Positions 11,085-19,649 of a DNA stretch of 23,758 nt are shown here, in pieces (within the stretch, counting starts at the first letter, position 1; each line of letters starts with the position of its first letter). The position numbers and the translations under genes are program-made. Source of the DNA: Phaeoceros laevis (taxonomy: Eukaryota; Anthocerotophyta; Anthocerotopsida; Notothyladales); contig JBNGIQ010006721.1 of the NCBI GenBank assembly GCA_049999765.1, positions 1 through 23,758 on the forward strand, in the 5' to 3' direction. Under the pieces are notes generated by a model. It searched no databases, was not told the origin of the DNA, and worked only from the letters and a program-made list of their open reading frames with translations.

Positions 11085-11161
11085 AAGGCTGAGTTAGTCA
11101 AGACATAAGCATTTGTATGAAGGTATCACTTGCAAGATTTTCGTCCGTCTTCGTCTACCGC

Positions 11162-11218
11162 TTCAGCCTGTGAGCTGGGCAAGTTGCGTGCGTAGACAGC
11201 GGCAGGCGTCAGGCTGAA
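11162..11218. repeat. Short inverted repeat in the PPR-pseudogene spacer
   Basis: TTCAGCCTG (11162-11170) pairs with CAGGCTGAA (11210-11218) as a 9-bp perfect stem with a 39-nt loop, about 80 nt after the stop codon of the E+ PPR gene. It could be a 3' UTR hairpin or chance. The rest of 11085-11279 shows no gene. Confidence 0.3.
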
Positions 11219-11279
11219 ACTGGCCGCTAGATGGGGGGTTGGTTAATGATATTATCACAATACTCAAGAAACCCTTATC

Positions 11280-12375
11280 ATAGGAGCACTAGGAAAGGGC
11301 AAAGTCATGCTGACATTTGGAGGAAGAACTACGAATCAGATGTTTAAACAGGCAACACACTCGTTGCTTTCTATGGTCAGTGTGGAAGCATCATTGATGC
11401 ACAATGTGTGTTTGACAGGCTGTTACAACCAGATGTGGTATCCTGGAATGCCATGGTGTCAGCATATAGTCTGCAAGGCTTAGCAGATAAGACTCCACAA
11501 TTGTACCAACAAATGCAGTATTGATTGTATTACCCCAGATGACATGCCACTTGTGTGCATCTTGCAAGCATGCTCCAATACAGGACGCTTAGACATCTGT
11601 GGGGCCGGCAGATTCACCACACTTCTGAGATCAGAATAAGTAACTCGCACCTGCGTTTGGCTAATTCTCTCTTTCATGCGTATGGGCGATGTGCGAGCAT
11701 GACTGATGCCCTCACACTGTTTGCTGCAGTTCACCAGCCAGATGTGGTGTCCTGGACTGCATTAATTGCTGGTTATGCCTGCGAAGGAAATTGTCCTGCA
11801 AGCCTGTTCTAGTATAAGGAGATGCAGCTGCTAGGTGCTAAGCCCGATAGAGTGACATTTTTTTCACTTCTCTCTGCTTGCTGTCATGCTGGCCTAGTGG
11901 ACAGAGGTGTTGAATACTTCGAGTCCGTGAGTAGAGATGACTGTATGCAGCTCGATATTGAACATTGTGTGCGGATGATAGACCTCCTTGGGAGTGCAGG
12001 GTTCTTCAAGAGGGGTGGAGGAATTGCTGTCAACCATGCCCACGCAGGCTAATGTGGCCATGTGGTTGTGCCTACTGGGTGCCTGCAGGAACCATCGAAA
12101 TATGCAATAGGAAAACAGGTGTTTCTCCGTGCAGTAGATCTCAAGACGAAGGATCCTGCCGCATACATGTTGATGTGGAGCATCTACTCTGGGGCTGGGC
12201 TGTTGGATAATGCCAAGGACGTGCATGTGCGAAGACAGAGAGCAGGTGGCAGGAAAAGTTCTGGCTGATTCAGCACGAGCAAGAAATACATACCTTTGTA
12301 GTGGGAAATTCGAACCACCAAGAGCAGAGACGAGTGTTTGACATTTTAGGCACCATAAGCTTAGAGCTTGACTGA
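11280..12375 (+). pseudogene. Decayed 5'-truncated copy of the upstream E+ PPR gene
   Basis: The segment aligns in shifting frames to the last PLS triplets plus E and E+ motifs of the gene ending at 11084 (parent region about 9975-11084). Recognisable blocks in order are ALGKGK, then after a one-base loss HADIWRKNYESDV and stop TAA at 11345, DVVSWNAMVSAYS, a frameshift near 11519, LVCILQACSNTGRLD, HAYGRCASMTDA, DVVSWTALIAGYA, stop TAG at 11810, VTFFSLLSACCHAGLVDRG, IDLLGSAGFFKR, a frameshift, MWLCLLGACRNHRN, stop TAG near 12108, DPAAYMLM, EIHTFVVGN, LGTISLELD and a terminal TGA at 12373. Several stops and frameshifts rule out a functional protein. It ends at the same point in E+ as the parent, so the missing DYW domain predates the duplication. 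No start or 5' repeats are present. Confidence 0.88.
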
Positions 12376-12903
12376 AGATGCCCATATGTGAAAGACGCAA
12401 TCGTGCTGTAGGTAACGAGCACATAGTCGTTTTCGTGAGAGTCGCTACACGGACTTCTGTTCTCCAAGCTTGCAAAAGCTTGCAATACTTCAGAAGCATC
12501 AGAACGCAGGCCTCTTCAAGTATCGTCAATGAGTAACCACGAATTAAAAAACTCTGCACTCCTCAATTCAACTTCAACGTTGGCAGATTCCGAGAGCACG
12601 ACGGAACTGGCAGAACAAAACCAACGAAGGGGATGCGGCCGTCAGTTCACGCCTGGTTCAGAGTAACACTTCGACGCAGCTTGCTGCATTTGCAAACTAG
12701 CCCTTCCTATTCACCTTGTGCTTCTAGCCAAAGCCCGTAGCAGGAGCACTTTGCTCCACACAGACGAGAACATCTTTACAGGAGCAGGAGACTGGGCCGA
12801 ATTCGACGCTATTGTATCGAGCAGCAGACAATCTTTCGAAGAGGCTGTATGGTGCCTTCGCTAATCCACCAGCAACCATAGGCATGCTATAGACTCCGGG
12901 CCG
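12376..12903 (+). other. Spacer upstream of the DYW PPR gene with a possible 5' exon
   Basis: No long ORF. A perfect tandem 10-mer (AAGCTTGCAA twice) lies at about 12467-12486. An ATG at 12633 opens 35 codons (to 12740) encoding a basic, Ser-rich peptide without acidic residues (begins MRPSVHAWFRVTLRRS), typical of an organelle presequence. A GT at 12737 and AG acceptors ending at 12872 or 12881 would join this to the downstream PPR frame in phase with a 136- or 145-nt intron, skipping the stop at 12862. A CTAAT branch-like site lies at 12861. This is an inference; otherwise the stretch is promoter and 5' UTR. Confidence 0.35.
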
Positions 12904-15900
12904 ATGGATGCAGGCTCATTGCAGCCACGAGGTGCAAGGCTGGCCGGCTCGTTCAAAACTACGGTGTCTAACAGCCAAGAACGGTTATGGACAGCACGAA
13001 GTTTGGAGTATTCCTACTGGGGGCATCTGGCCTCCGAGCAATGGTTACAATGTGAGACATGTGAACCACCTCTGGAAGGAAACAGGACTGGTCTCGCACT
13101 AATGCACACAACGAGAAAGGAGATGCTAAGCTCACGGTCTCCTGACTCGAGAGACGATGAGATGAAGAGAGTCTTTCCGCTGAGCACCACCTACGAGGTT
13201 GCGCAGCTGGCCAGGTGCAATGTTAGTTCAATGGGCTCTGCTGCAGTTACATCCAACTCCAGTCGGCGACATGATCCTGGCCCTCGCAGGACAGCAGGGC
13301 ATGAAATCTGCAGAGAACTGTTTGAGAAGGGCGAGCTCAGTGAGGCTGTTGACGCTTTGGACCTCTTGGTGCAGACAGGCTCTGGTGTTTCCACTTTTCT
13401 CTTCTACACTGTACTGAAGAGGTGTTCGGCACGGAAGAATCTGGTTCTGGGGCAGCTTGTCCATGCTCTTGTCATCAGAAGCGGGTACGAGTCAAACACA
13501 TTCTTGGCTAACCACATCCTGCGCATGTATGCTTCTCATGGAAGGTTAAAGGAGGCGACATACGTGTTTACTAGTGTGGCAACACCAGACGCCTTCATGT
13601 GGTCTTCCATAATCTCAGCACATGCTGAACATGGGGAAGGTAAGCAGGCAGTACAACTGTATCATCAGATGCGAAGTACTACGGTGAAGCCCGATTGTCA
13701 TGTATTTGTGGCGGCTCTGAAAGCTTGTGCAAGCGTTGCAGACTTGGAATCTGGGAGGCAGGTGCATGCTGATGTGTTGGGGAGTGGACTTCTGCCGAAT
13801 GTGTTTCTCGGGAGCTGCATGGTGGACATGTATGCCAAATGTGGCATGTTGAAAGATGCCCGTTTTGTTTTTGATGGCTTGCCCACAAAGAATGTGGTGA
13901 CATGGACGGCAATGGTCGCGGGATATGCTGAACACGGGTTTAGTCAACAAGCTCTTGCTCTGTATGCAAAAATGGAGGAGGAAGACGAGATTCTAGCAAA
14001 CGGTGTTACATTTGCTTGCCTCCTCAAAGCATGTGCAAGTGCTGGGGCTTTACAACAGGGCAAGCAGCTTCACTTGCAGATTCAGAAGAGAGGCCTGATG
14101 ACGGACACAGTCGTTGGCAATTGTGTGGTGGATATGTACGCCAAATGTGGCAGCTTGGAGGATGCCCTCAAGGTGTTTGACGATCTGCCTACGAAGGATG
14201 TGGTGACATGGAACAGCATGATAAACGCCTATAAGGAGCATGGGCTTGGTCGAGAAGCTGTTGCTTTGTATGCGCTTATGGAAAGGGAAGGCCCTAATCT
14301 AGCAAACAACTTCACATTTGCTTGCCTCCTAAAGGCATGTGGCAGCGTAGGAGCTTTACAGCAGGGTAAGCAGCTTCATGCAACGATTCTAGAAAGGGGA
14401 TTCATTAACGATGTAGTTGTTGGCAACTGCCTGGTGGACATGTATGCCAAATGTGGCAGTATGGAAGATGCTCGTATGGCATTTGACACTTTGCCCACAA
14501 GGAATGTGGTCACATGGACCGCACTGATTACAGGATACGCCGAAAAGGGGCTTGGCCATGAAGCTCTTTCTCTCTATGCAAGAATGCACCAGGATTCGTT
14601 TGTTCCAGCTGACAATGTCACCTTTGCGTCCCTCCTGAAGGCATGTGCAAGTATTGGAGCTCTACAACAGGGCAAGCAACTTCATTTGCAGATTCTCCAA
14701 ACAGGGTTGAAATCTGACATAGTGGTTGACAACTGCCTGGTGGATATGTATGCAAAATGTGGCAGCTTGGCGGATGCTCGCAGGGTGTTTGACAATCTGC
14801 CCTCGAGGGACATCATAACTTGGAATAGCTTGATGAGTGGATACACAGATCAGGGGCAAGGTCAAGAAGCTCTAGCTCTTTATGCCTTAATGGAGCAAGA
14901 AGGCATCGTTCTCAGCGACACTGTTACATTTGGTTGCCTTCTCAATGCATGTGCAAGCATTGGAGCCATACAACAAGGCAAGCATCTTCACTCGCAGATC
15001 CTGGAAAGGGGTCTCGAGGATGATGTATACGTTGGCAACTGCTTGGTGGATATGTATGTCAAATGTGGGAGCCTTGAGGATGCACGCAGGGTGTTTGACT
15101 GCCTGCCCACAAGGGATGTGGTGACATGGACCTCCATGATTGCGGGATATGCTGAGCAGGCTCTTGGTCAAGAAGCTCTTGCCGTTTACGCAAGAATGAA
15201 GGACGAAGGCATAGTTGAAGCGGATGAATTTACCTTTGCGTGCCTCCTGAAGGCCTGTACGAGTGTTGGAGCAGTACAACAGGGACGGCAGCTCCATGCA
15301 CAGATTCGAGAAAGAGGACTTGAAGCTGATTTGGTTGTGGGTACCTGCCTGGTAGACATGTATGCCAAATGTGGCAGCTTGGAGGACGCTTGGAGGGTGT
15401 TCGACGTATTGCCTGAAAAGAATGTCGTCACTTGGACAGCCATGTTAAATGGCCTGGGTCACAATAATGAAGGGCCAAAGGCGCTACACTGTTTCCGACA
15501 AATGCTGGATAATGGGGTGCAGCCTGATGAGACTACTTTTATTTGTCTTCTCGTGGCATGCAGTCATGAGGGCCTGGTCAGGGAGGGCTGGCAGTACTTC
15601 ACTGCGATGGTGGAAGACCATAGAATTATGCCCACCGTGCATCACTACGTGTGTATGGTTGATCTTCTAGGACGATCAGGCCATCTAGATGACGCAGAGA
15701 AAATGTTACTCGCCATGCCTTTTGAGAGCGATGTAGTTGGTTGGACATCCTTGCTGAATTCCTGCAGATGCCATGGTGATATCGATCGTGGAAGCCGATG
15801 TTTTGAAATACTTATCAGGTTGGACCCTCAGAATGCATCTCCCTATGTGCTCATGGCGAATATGTATGCAGATGCTGATAGATGGACTGATGTAGAAACA

Positions 15901-16335
15901 GTAGAAAACCTGAGAAAGTCTGTAGGAGCTAGCAAGAAGCCTGCAAAAGCAGGAATTGAAGTGAGTAGGCAGGTGCACACATTTGTTGTAGGAGAAGAAA
16001 GGGATGACCTCTCCTCCAAGTTGAGAAGCGTGAATGAACAGTTGCAGGAGGGAGGCCATGTGCCACACACACAGTTGGTGCTGAAACCAGTTTCTGTGAA
16101 GGACAAGGAAGATGAACTATGTGGCCATGCTGAGAAGCTAGCACTGGCATATGGTCTTCTCAACACTCCTCATGGGACACCCTTGCTAGTCACGAAGAAT
16201 CTGCGGATGTGTGGTGATTGCCACGGTGCAACGCAAATCATGTCCAGGATTGAAAAACGAGATATTATAGTGCGGGATTCGCATCGTGTTCATCGTTTCG
16301 TGGAGGGATCCTGCTCTTGTGGTGATCGGCCTTGA
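12904..16335 (+). CDS. PLS-class PPR protein with DYW deaminase domain (variant DRP terminus)
   Basis: 1143 codons, no intron inside. About 130 unrecognised N-terminal residues precede seven to eight P-L-S triplets (LVDMYAKCGSLEDA, VVTWTAM, FACLLKAC), then P2-L2-S2, E1, E2, a weak E+ and a full DYW domain. The deaminase zinc site is intact: HAE at residues 1075-1077 and CGDC at 1103-1106. The second metal site (DSHRVHRF, CSC) is also present. The last three residues are D-R-P, not D-Y-W. DYW domains deaminate specific organellar cytidines to uridines, the repeats choosing the site. The annotated ATG is the first in frame after a TAA at 12862, but the N-terminus does not look like a transit peptide, so an upstream exon (see 12376-12903) is likely. 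It lacks the L-motif insertions of its neighbour at 6612, so the two belong to different PPR subfamilies. Confidence is high for the family, low for the start and the editing target. Confidence 0.93.
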   Translation: MDAGSLQPRGARLAGSFKTTVSNSQERLWTARSLEYSYWGHLASEQWLQCETCEPPLEGNRTGLALMHTTRKEMLSSRSPDSRDDEMKRVFPLSTTYEVAQLARCNVSSMGSAAVTSNSSRRHDPGPRRTAGHEICRELFEKGELSEAVDALDLLVQTGSGVSTFLFYTVLKRCSARKNLVLGQLVHALVIRSGYESNTFLANHILRMYASHGRLKEATYVFTSVATPDAFMWSSIISAHAEHGEGKQAVQLYHQMRSTTVKPDCHVFVAALKACASVADLESGRQVHADVLGSGLLPNVFLGSCMVDMYAKCGMLKDARFVFDGLPTKNVVTWTAMVAGYAEHGFSQQALALYAKMEEEDEILANGVTFACLLKACASAGALQQGKQLHLQIQKRGLMTDTVVGNCVVDMYAKCGSLEDALKVFDDLPTKDVVTWNSMINAYKEHGLGREAVALYALMEREGPNLANNFTFACLLKACGSVGALQQGKQLHATILERGFINDVVVGNCLVDMYAKCGSMEDARMAFDTLPTRNVVTWTALITGYAEKGLGHEALSLYARMHQDSFVPADNVTFASLLKACASIGALQQGKQLHLQILQTGLKSDIVVDNCLVDMYAKCGSLADARRVFDNLPSRDIITWNSLMSGYTDQGQGQEALALYALMEQEGIVLSDTVTFGCLLNACASIGAIQQGKHLHSQILERGLEDDVYVGNCLVDMYVKCGSLEDARRVFDCLPTRDVVTWTSMIAGYAEQALGQEALAVYARMKDEGIVEADEFTFACLLKACTSVGAVQQGRQLHAQIRERGLEADLVVGTCLVDMYAKCGSLEDAWRVFDVLPEKNVVTWTAMLNGLGHNNEGPKALHCFRQMLDNGVQPDETTFICLLVACSHEGLVREGWQYFTAMVEDHRIMPTVHHYVCMVDLLGRSGHLDDAEKMLLAMPFESDVVGWTSLLNSCRCHGDIDRGSRCFEILIRLDPQNASPYVLMANMYADADRWTDVETVENLRKSVGASKKPAKAGIEVSRQVHTFVVGEERDDLSSKLRSVNEQLQEGGHVPHTQLVLKPVSVKDKEDELCGHAEKLALAYGLLNTPHGTPLLVTKNLRMCGDCHGATQIMSRIEKRDIIVRDSHRVHRFVEGSCSCGDRP
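13795..15630 (+). repeat. Exact 306-bp periodic PLS units
   Basis: Equivalent codons of the S-motif start lie at 13795, 14101, 14407, 14713, 15019 and 15325: five steps of exactly 306 bp (102 codons) without any indel. The preceding step (13492 to 13795) is 303. Within units, phrases such as GALQQGKQLH and GNCLVDMYAKCGSLEDA are nearly identical, which suggests recent expansion or gene conversion. Confidence 0.9.
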
Positions 16336-16937
16336 GAAAACCCCATACCTTCTTGGAGCAATTGTCCACTCCCGTCAAGCTGCTCAGTGAGGGTGGAAGG
16401 GTGAGTGGGGAGAGATCACTAGTCTAGTTACTTGGTAGCAGTGTCTCGTAGTTTGCTACATGCAAGTGGTCGAACAGTCAAAGGTACATTCTTTTACTTC
16501 TGGATGGAAACGCATGCTGATTCATTGCTGAATGAAAACCCTCCGCTAGACGTGAAGGGGAGGAAGCATTGAGCTCCCATAGGTGTGAGTCCCCTGCCTC
16601 TGAATGTGGTTGCCATTCCACATATGCTGCTGCCCCGTGCTGTTGCTGCCACCCCGCCATGCCCTTGTTCTTTGTGTTTTTTTGACTGGTAGCTTGACAA
16701 GGCAGCCTATGAGTAGGACGATCGGTGCCGTGGAGGTGAAGACGGGCGTTTAGGTCCCATGGCAGGAGTGGGCACCTTGCTTCTACCGAATCGAAGGCGC
16801 AGCGGATTGGACAACTCTCTTTTGGCAGTCAGAAACAAGTAGTCTTCCCAACCTCGCAAGCTCCTCAAGTTCGGAGGTTTTGTGCTTGGTTGTTTGTCTG
16901 TGTCTGCATTGGCCTAAGGAAGGGCAGCAGGTCCGGG
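16336..16937 (+). other. Intergenic spacer and probable 5' leader of the Rab GAP gene
   Basis: No gene recognised. It must contain the 3' UTR of the DYW PPR gene and the promoter of the TBC gene. A T/G-rich run from about 16877 ending GGGCAGCAG|GTCCGGG (16930) could be the 3' splice site of a 5' UTR intron just before the ATG at 16938. A nine-codon upstream frame (ATG 16659, TGA 16683) is present but has no special support. Confidence 0.4.
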
Positions 16938-18317
16938 ATGAAGCCGGAGAACGATAATGCCGATGCCAAGCGTGAAGGCACTTCGGATAGCCGGTTGAAT
17001 CAGACCTTGAAGAGTGTGCAGGACTTGCTGCGGGGCCGCACTTTTCCAGGGAAAATTCTGCTTAGTCGGAAAGGTTCAGATCAGCCACCCCGGGGCGGTT
17101 CTCCTGGGGAATCTGCCTTGCCTGCTCTTAGAGAAGCTGCCGAGGATCAGGGAACGACTAGTGAGGTTCGTCCAGACAAAGTGAGATCTCAAGACACGAC
17201 AGACAACGGTGATGAAGGTGCTGAATCAGCGACAGACGTTGGAGGGTCTTCCGCCGGAGCAGCTGCGCAAGGAAAGACCCCTCCCTCCAATGAGTCATCG
17301 TCCTCCAGGCCATCCACTGGAAGCAGAGCAACTGACAGTACACGGGTGGCAAAGTTCAGAAAAGAGCTGGCCGCCACCAATGTTGACTTGGATGCGTTGC
17401 GGGAACTAGCATGGAGTGGAGTGCCTCCTGATATGCGTCCCGTGGTCTGGCGACTCTTGCTTGGATACGCACCGCCGAATGCAGACAGAAGAGAGGGCAC
17501 GTTGGCCAGGAAACGTCAGGAGTACATTGCATGCATTGATTCTTACTATGACATTTCAGATGCAGATCGATCAGAAGATGAAATCCATACGCTTCGGCAA
17601 ATATCTGTGGATTGTCCCAGGACAGTGCCAGATGTACCATTCTTCCAGCAGCCCCTTCTACAGAAGTCTTTGGAACGTGTTTTGTATATCTGGGCCATTC
17701 GTCATCCTGCAAGTGGTTATGTACAGGGAATCAACGATCTACTCACACCATTCTTAATTGTCTTCTTGTCAGAGCATTTGGAGGAGGAAATTGAAAACTG
17801 GCATGTGGATCAGCTGCCTGAATCAGCCATCTATCAGGTTGAAGCTGATTGTTTTTGGTGCTTGTCCAAGCTTCTGGATGGTATTCAGGACCATTACACC
17901 TTTGCACAACCAGGCATACAGCGTCTTGTGTTCAAACTGAAGGAGCTTGTCCGACGTATTGATGAGCCTGTGTCCAAGCATATGGAGGAGCACAAACTTG
18001 ATTTCCTCCAGTTTGCATTCCGATGGTTCAATTGTCTGGTTATACGTGAAATTCCTTTCACCTGTGTAGCTCGTCTGTGGGACACTTACTTGGCAGAAGG
18101 GGATGCCTTTCCGGAATATCTTGTTTATGTCTGTGCAAGTTTCCTGCTCACATGGACAGATCAACTCCAGCAGCTCGACTTCCAGGAGATGGTTCTCTTC
18201 CTCCAACACCTTCCTACTCAAAAGTGGACTCTCCAGGAACTCGAGATGGTGTTATCCCGAGCCTTCATGTGGCGGGTTATGTTCGACCGTGCACCGAACC
18301 ACTTGAATGCTTCGTGA
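16938..18317 (+). CDS. TBC1D22/Gyp1-type Rab GTPase-activating protein, single exon
   Basis: 459 codons from ATG 16938; the reading frame stays open upstream to 16890 but without an ATG. Residues 1-135 are low-complexity Ser/Gly/Glu-rich. A lead-in (VAKFRKELAATNVDLDALRE) follows, then a TBC domain from about 158 (SGVPPDMRPVVWRLLLGY) to about 405. Both catalytic fingers are present: the arginine finger in ISVDCPR (Arg228) and the glutamine finger in YVQG (Gln263), so GAP activity is expected. The C-terminus (ELEMVLSRAFMWR, RAPNH) matches the TBC1D22 branch, so the protein is complete. This family switches off Rab1/Ypt1-type GTPases at the Golgi. The absence of introns is odd beside the intron-rich CFAP65 and importin genes and may mark a retrocopy or intron loss. 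It lies convergent to the importin gene. Confidence 0.92.
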   Translation: MKPENDNADAKREGTSDSRLNQTLKSVQDLLRGRTFPGKILLSRKGSDQPPRGGSPGESALPALREAAEDQGTTSEVRPDKVRSQDTTDNGDEGAESATDVGGSSAGAAAQGKTPPSNESSSSRPSTGSRATDSTRVAKFRKELAATNVDLDALRELAWSGVPPDMRPVVWRLLLGYAPPNADRREGTLARKRQEYIACIDSYYDISDADRSEDEIHTLRQISVDCPRTVPDVPFFQQPLLQKSLERVLYIWAIRHPASGYVQGINDLLTPFLIVFLSEHLEEEIENWHVDQLPESAIYQVEADCFWCLSKLLDGIQDHYTFAQPGIQRLVFKLKELVRRIDEPVSKHMEEHKLDFLQFAFRWFNCLVIREIPFTCVARLWDTYLAEGDAFPEYLVYVCASFLLTWTDQLQQLDFQEMVLFLQHLPTQKWTLQELEMVLSRAFMWRVMFDRAPNHLNAS

Positions 18318-19206
18318 GTTGGGATGTTGTTTCTCTGGTACTGCCAAGGTCATCCTGCTATGAGGTTGAAGACTAAGGTCCAGCAATTCTTAGCGGGATA
18401 TGAAATGTGGCAGCACCTGAACAGGCTCCTGGTGGAAGTCTTCCCCGGACGAGATTAGACCGAAGGTGATCATTGCCCTTGTCCTGTGGAGTTAGTTTTT
18501 ACCTTGCAGATGCGTCTGTCAATCCAGGCCTCAGTACATCAGCAGGGTGCGTGAGTCAATAAGGGTGGATGAGCACATTGTTTCAGCGGTCATAGTGGCA
18601 CTTGGGATGCTTTTATTCCTGAACTCGCTCTTCGACCTTCTGGACGAAATACTTGATTGCACAACCTTTTGCGTTAATTTTGCCGAAATATTCCGTTTGT
18701 TAGTTTAACGGGAAACCAGTTTAATGGATCTAAACTTGTTCTCATGTGTTACATGCTTCAACGTATCCCTGTTGCCATCTCAGGGCGTGACTTCGATAGT
18801 TGATTCTGACGGTCCCAACTTCGGAGGTCAGGCCACATATAACAACCGTGGTGCAAGTGTCTCCGCCGCGAAGCTAATTTCCATCTTTTCAAACCGTCCA
18901 GCGTTCGGATTTCATAACTGGACCCATTGTCACTGCCAGAATCTGAACTGTCGGGCATTTGGCGTCGGTCGTGCAACTCGTGTTCATCCGTAGAACGAAG
19001 CAAAGTGCCAAACAGCCAAACCGAACAGCCAAACAGCAGGGGAGCAGTGGTTCAGATAATCAGTGTCACTGAAGGCGACTCGTCTGGTAGGCGAAAAAAG
19101 CTCATCCACTCCCATTCAAAGATGGCACGTGTAGTACCCACAGGGCATTACAGCGCTGATACTATAGAAGCCGCAAGTCAGTTCAACCAAACCAGGTAAT
19201 GTCCTG
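18318..19206. other. Convergent intergenic region, no gene seen
   Basis: Holds the 3' UTR of the Rab GAP gene. Small frames at 18724-18993 (+) and 18758-19003 (-) show no recognisable domain or codon pattern. An imperfect 13-bp tandem (AACAGCCAAACCG, AACAGCCAAACAG) sits at 19011-19036. No tRNA or other RNA gene was recognised. Confidence 0.5.
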
Positions 19207-19212
19207 TTTATT
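19207..19212 (-). promoter_or_regulatory. Candidate poly(A) signal AATAAA for the importin gene
   Basis: TTTATT on the plus strand reads AATAAA on the minus strand, 438 nt past the importin stop codon. Canonical hexamers are not strict in plants, so this is only a candidate. Confidence 0.35.
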
Positions 19213-19649
19213 GCTGCGTGTGGCCTTGGACACTCTTACACGAGGCAGACTCACACTAGTGTACAAGCTATAGCCTACTCTCACTCTGAAAAATGGTAAT
19301 ATTGTCTGCTCGATTGTGACAAAGACCACCGTGGAAATTCTCACCCTTCAAACCAGCAGAGAATTCTCCTCGTCAATTTGAATTGAAACAGTATGTATCC
19401 CACATTTGATGTCGACATCCAGTCCGTTTGAAAGCTCACCATCGGAGGCCCTGTAAGGACCCTTGACTGTAATACACGGTATCGTGTAAGTTACACACGC
19501 AAGTTGTGGTACACTGGAAGACACTTTTACGAAGACACAGCAGGTAGACACTTACCAAAAAATAAACTGCAGCAGTTGGTGTAGTTCAGGTAGGAACAAA
19601 GCATGGGCAGGAGACATGAATTTTGATAGCCACGATAGCAACCTGATAA
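19207..19649 (-). other. Probable 3' UTR of the importin gene
   Basis: It runs from the stop codon at 19650 to an AATAAA on the minus strand (TTTATT at 19207-19212), a reasonable poly(A) signal about 440 nt downstream. A 67-codon minus-strand frame at 19348-19551 is inside it; I do not recognise the product and treat it as non-coding. Confidence 0.45.

Noticed and set aside
11101-11279. Possible MITE around the 9-bp inverted repeat
   Set aside because: The stem is short, and no target-site duplication or extended terminal repeat is visible.
18724-19003. Small opposing frames in the convergent spacer
   Set aside because: Short, no domain, no start context or conservation signal visible.
19011-19036. 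AACAGCCAAA-type tandem repeat
   Set aside because: Two imperfect 13-bp copies are too short to call a satellite, mobile-element end or regulatory array.
19348-19551. 67-codon minus-strand frame after the importin stop
   Set aside because: No recognisable domain, no splice link needed (the importin stop at 19650 matches the family end), and it sits inside the likely 3' UTR.
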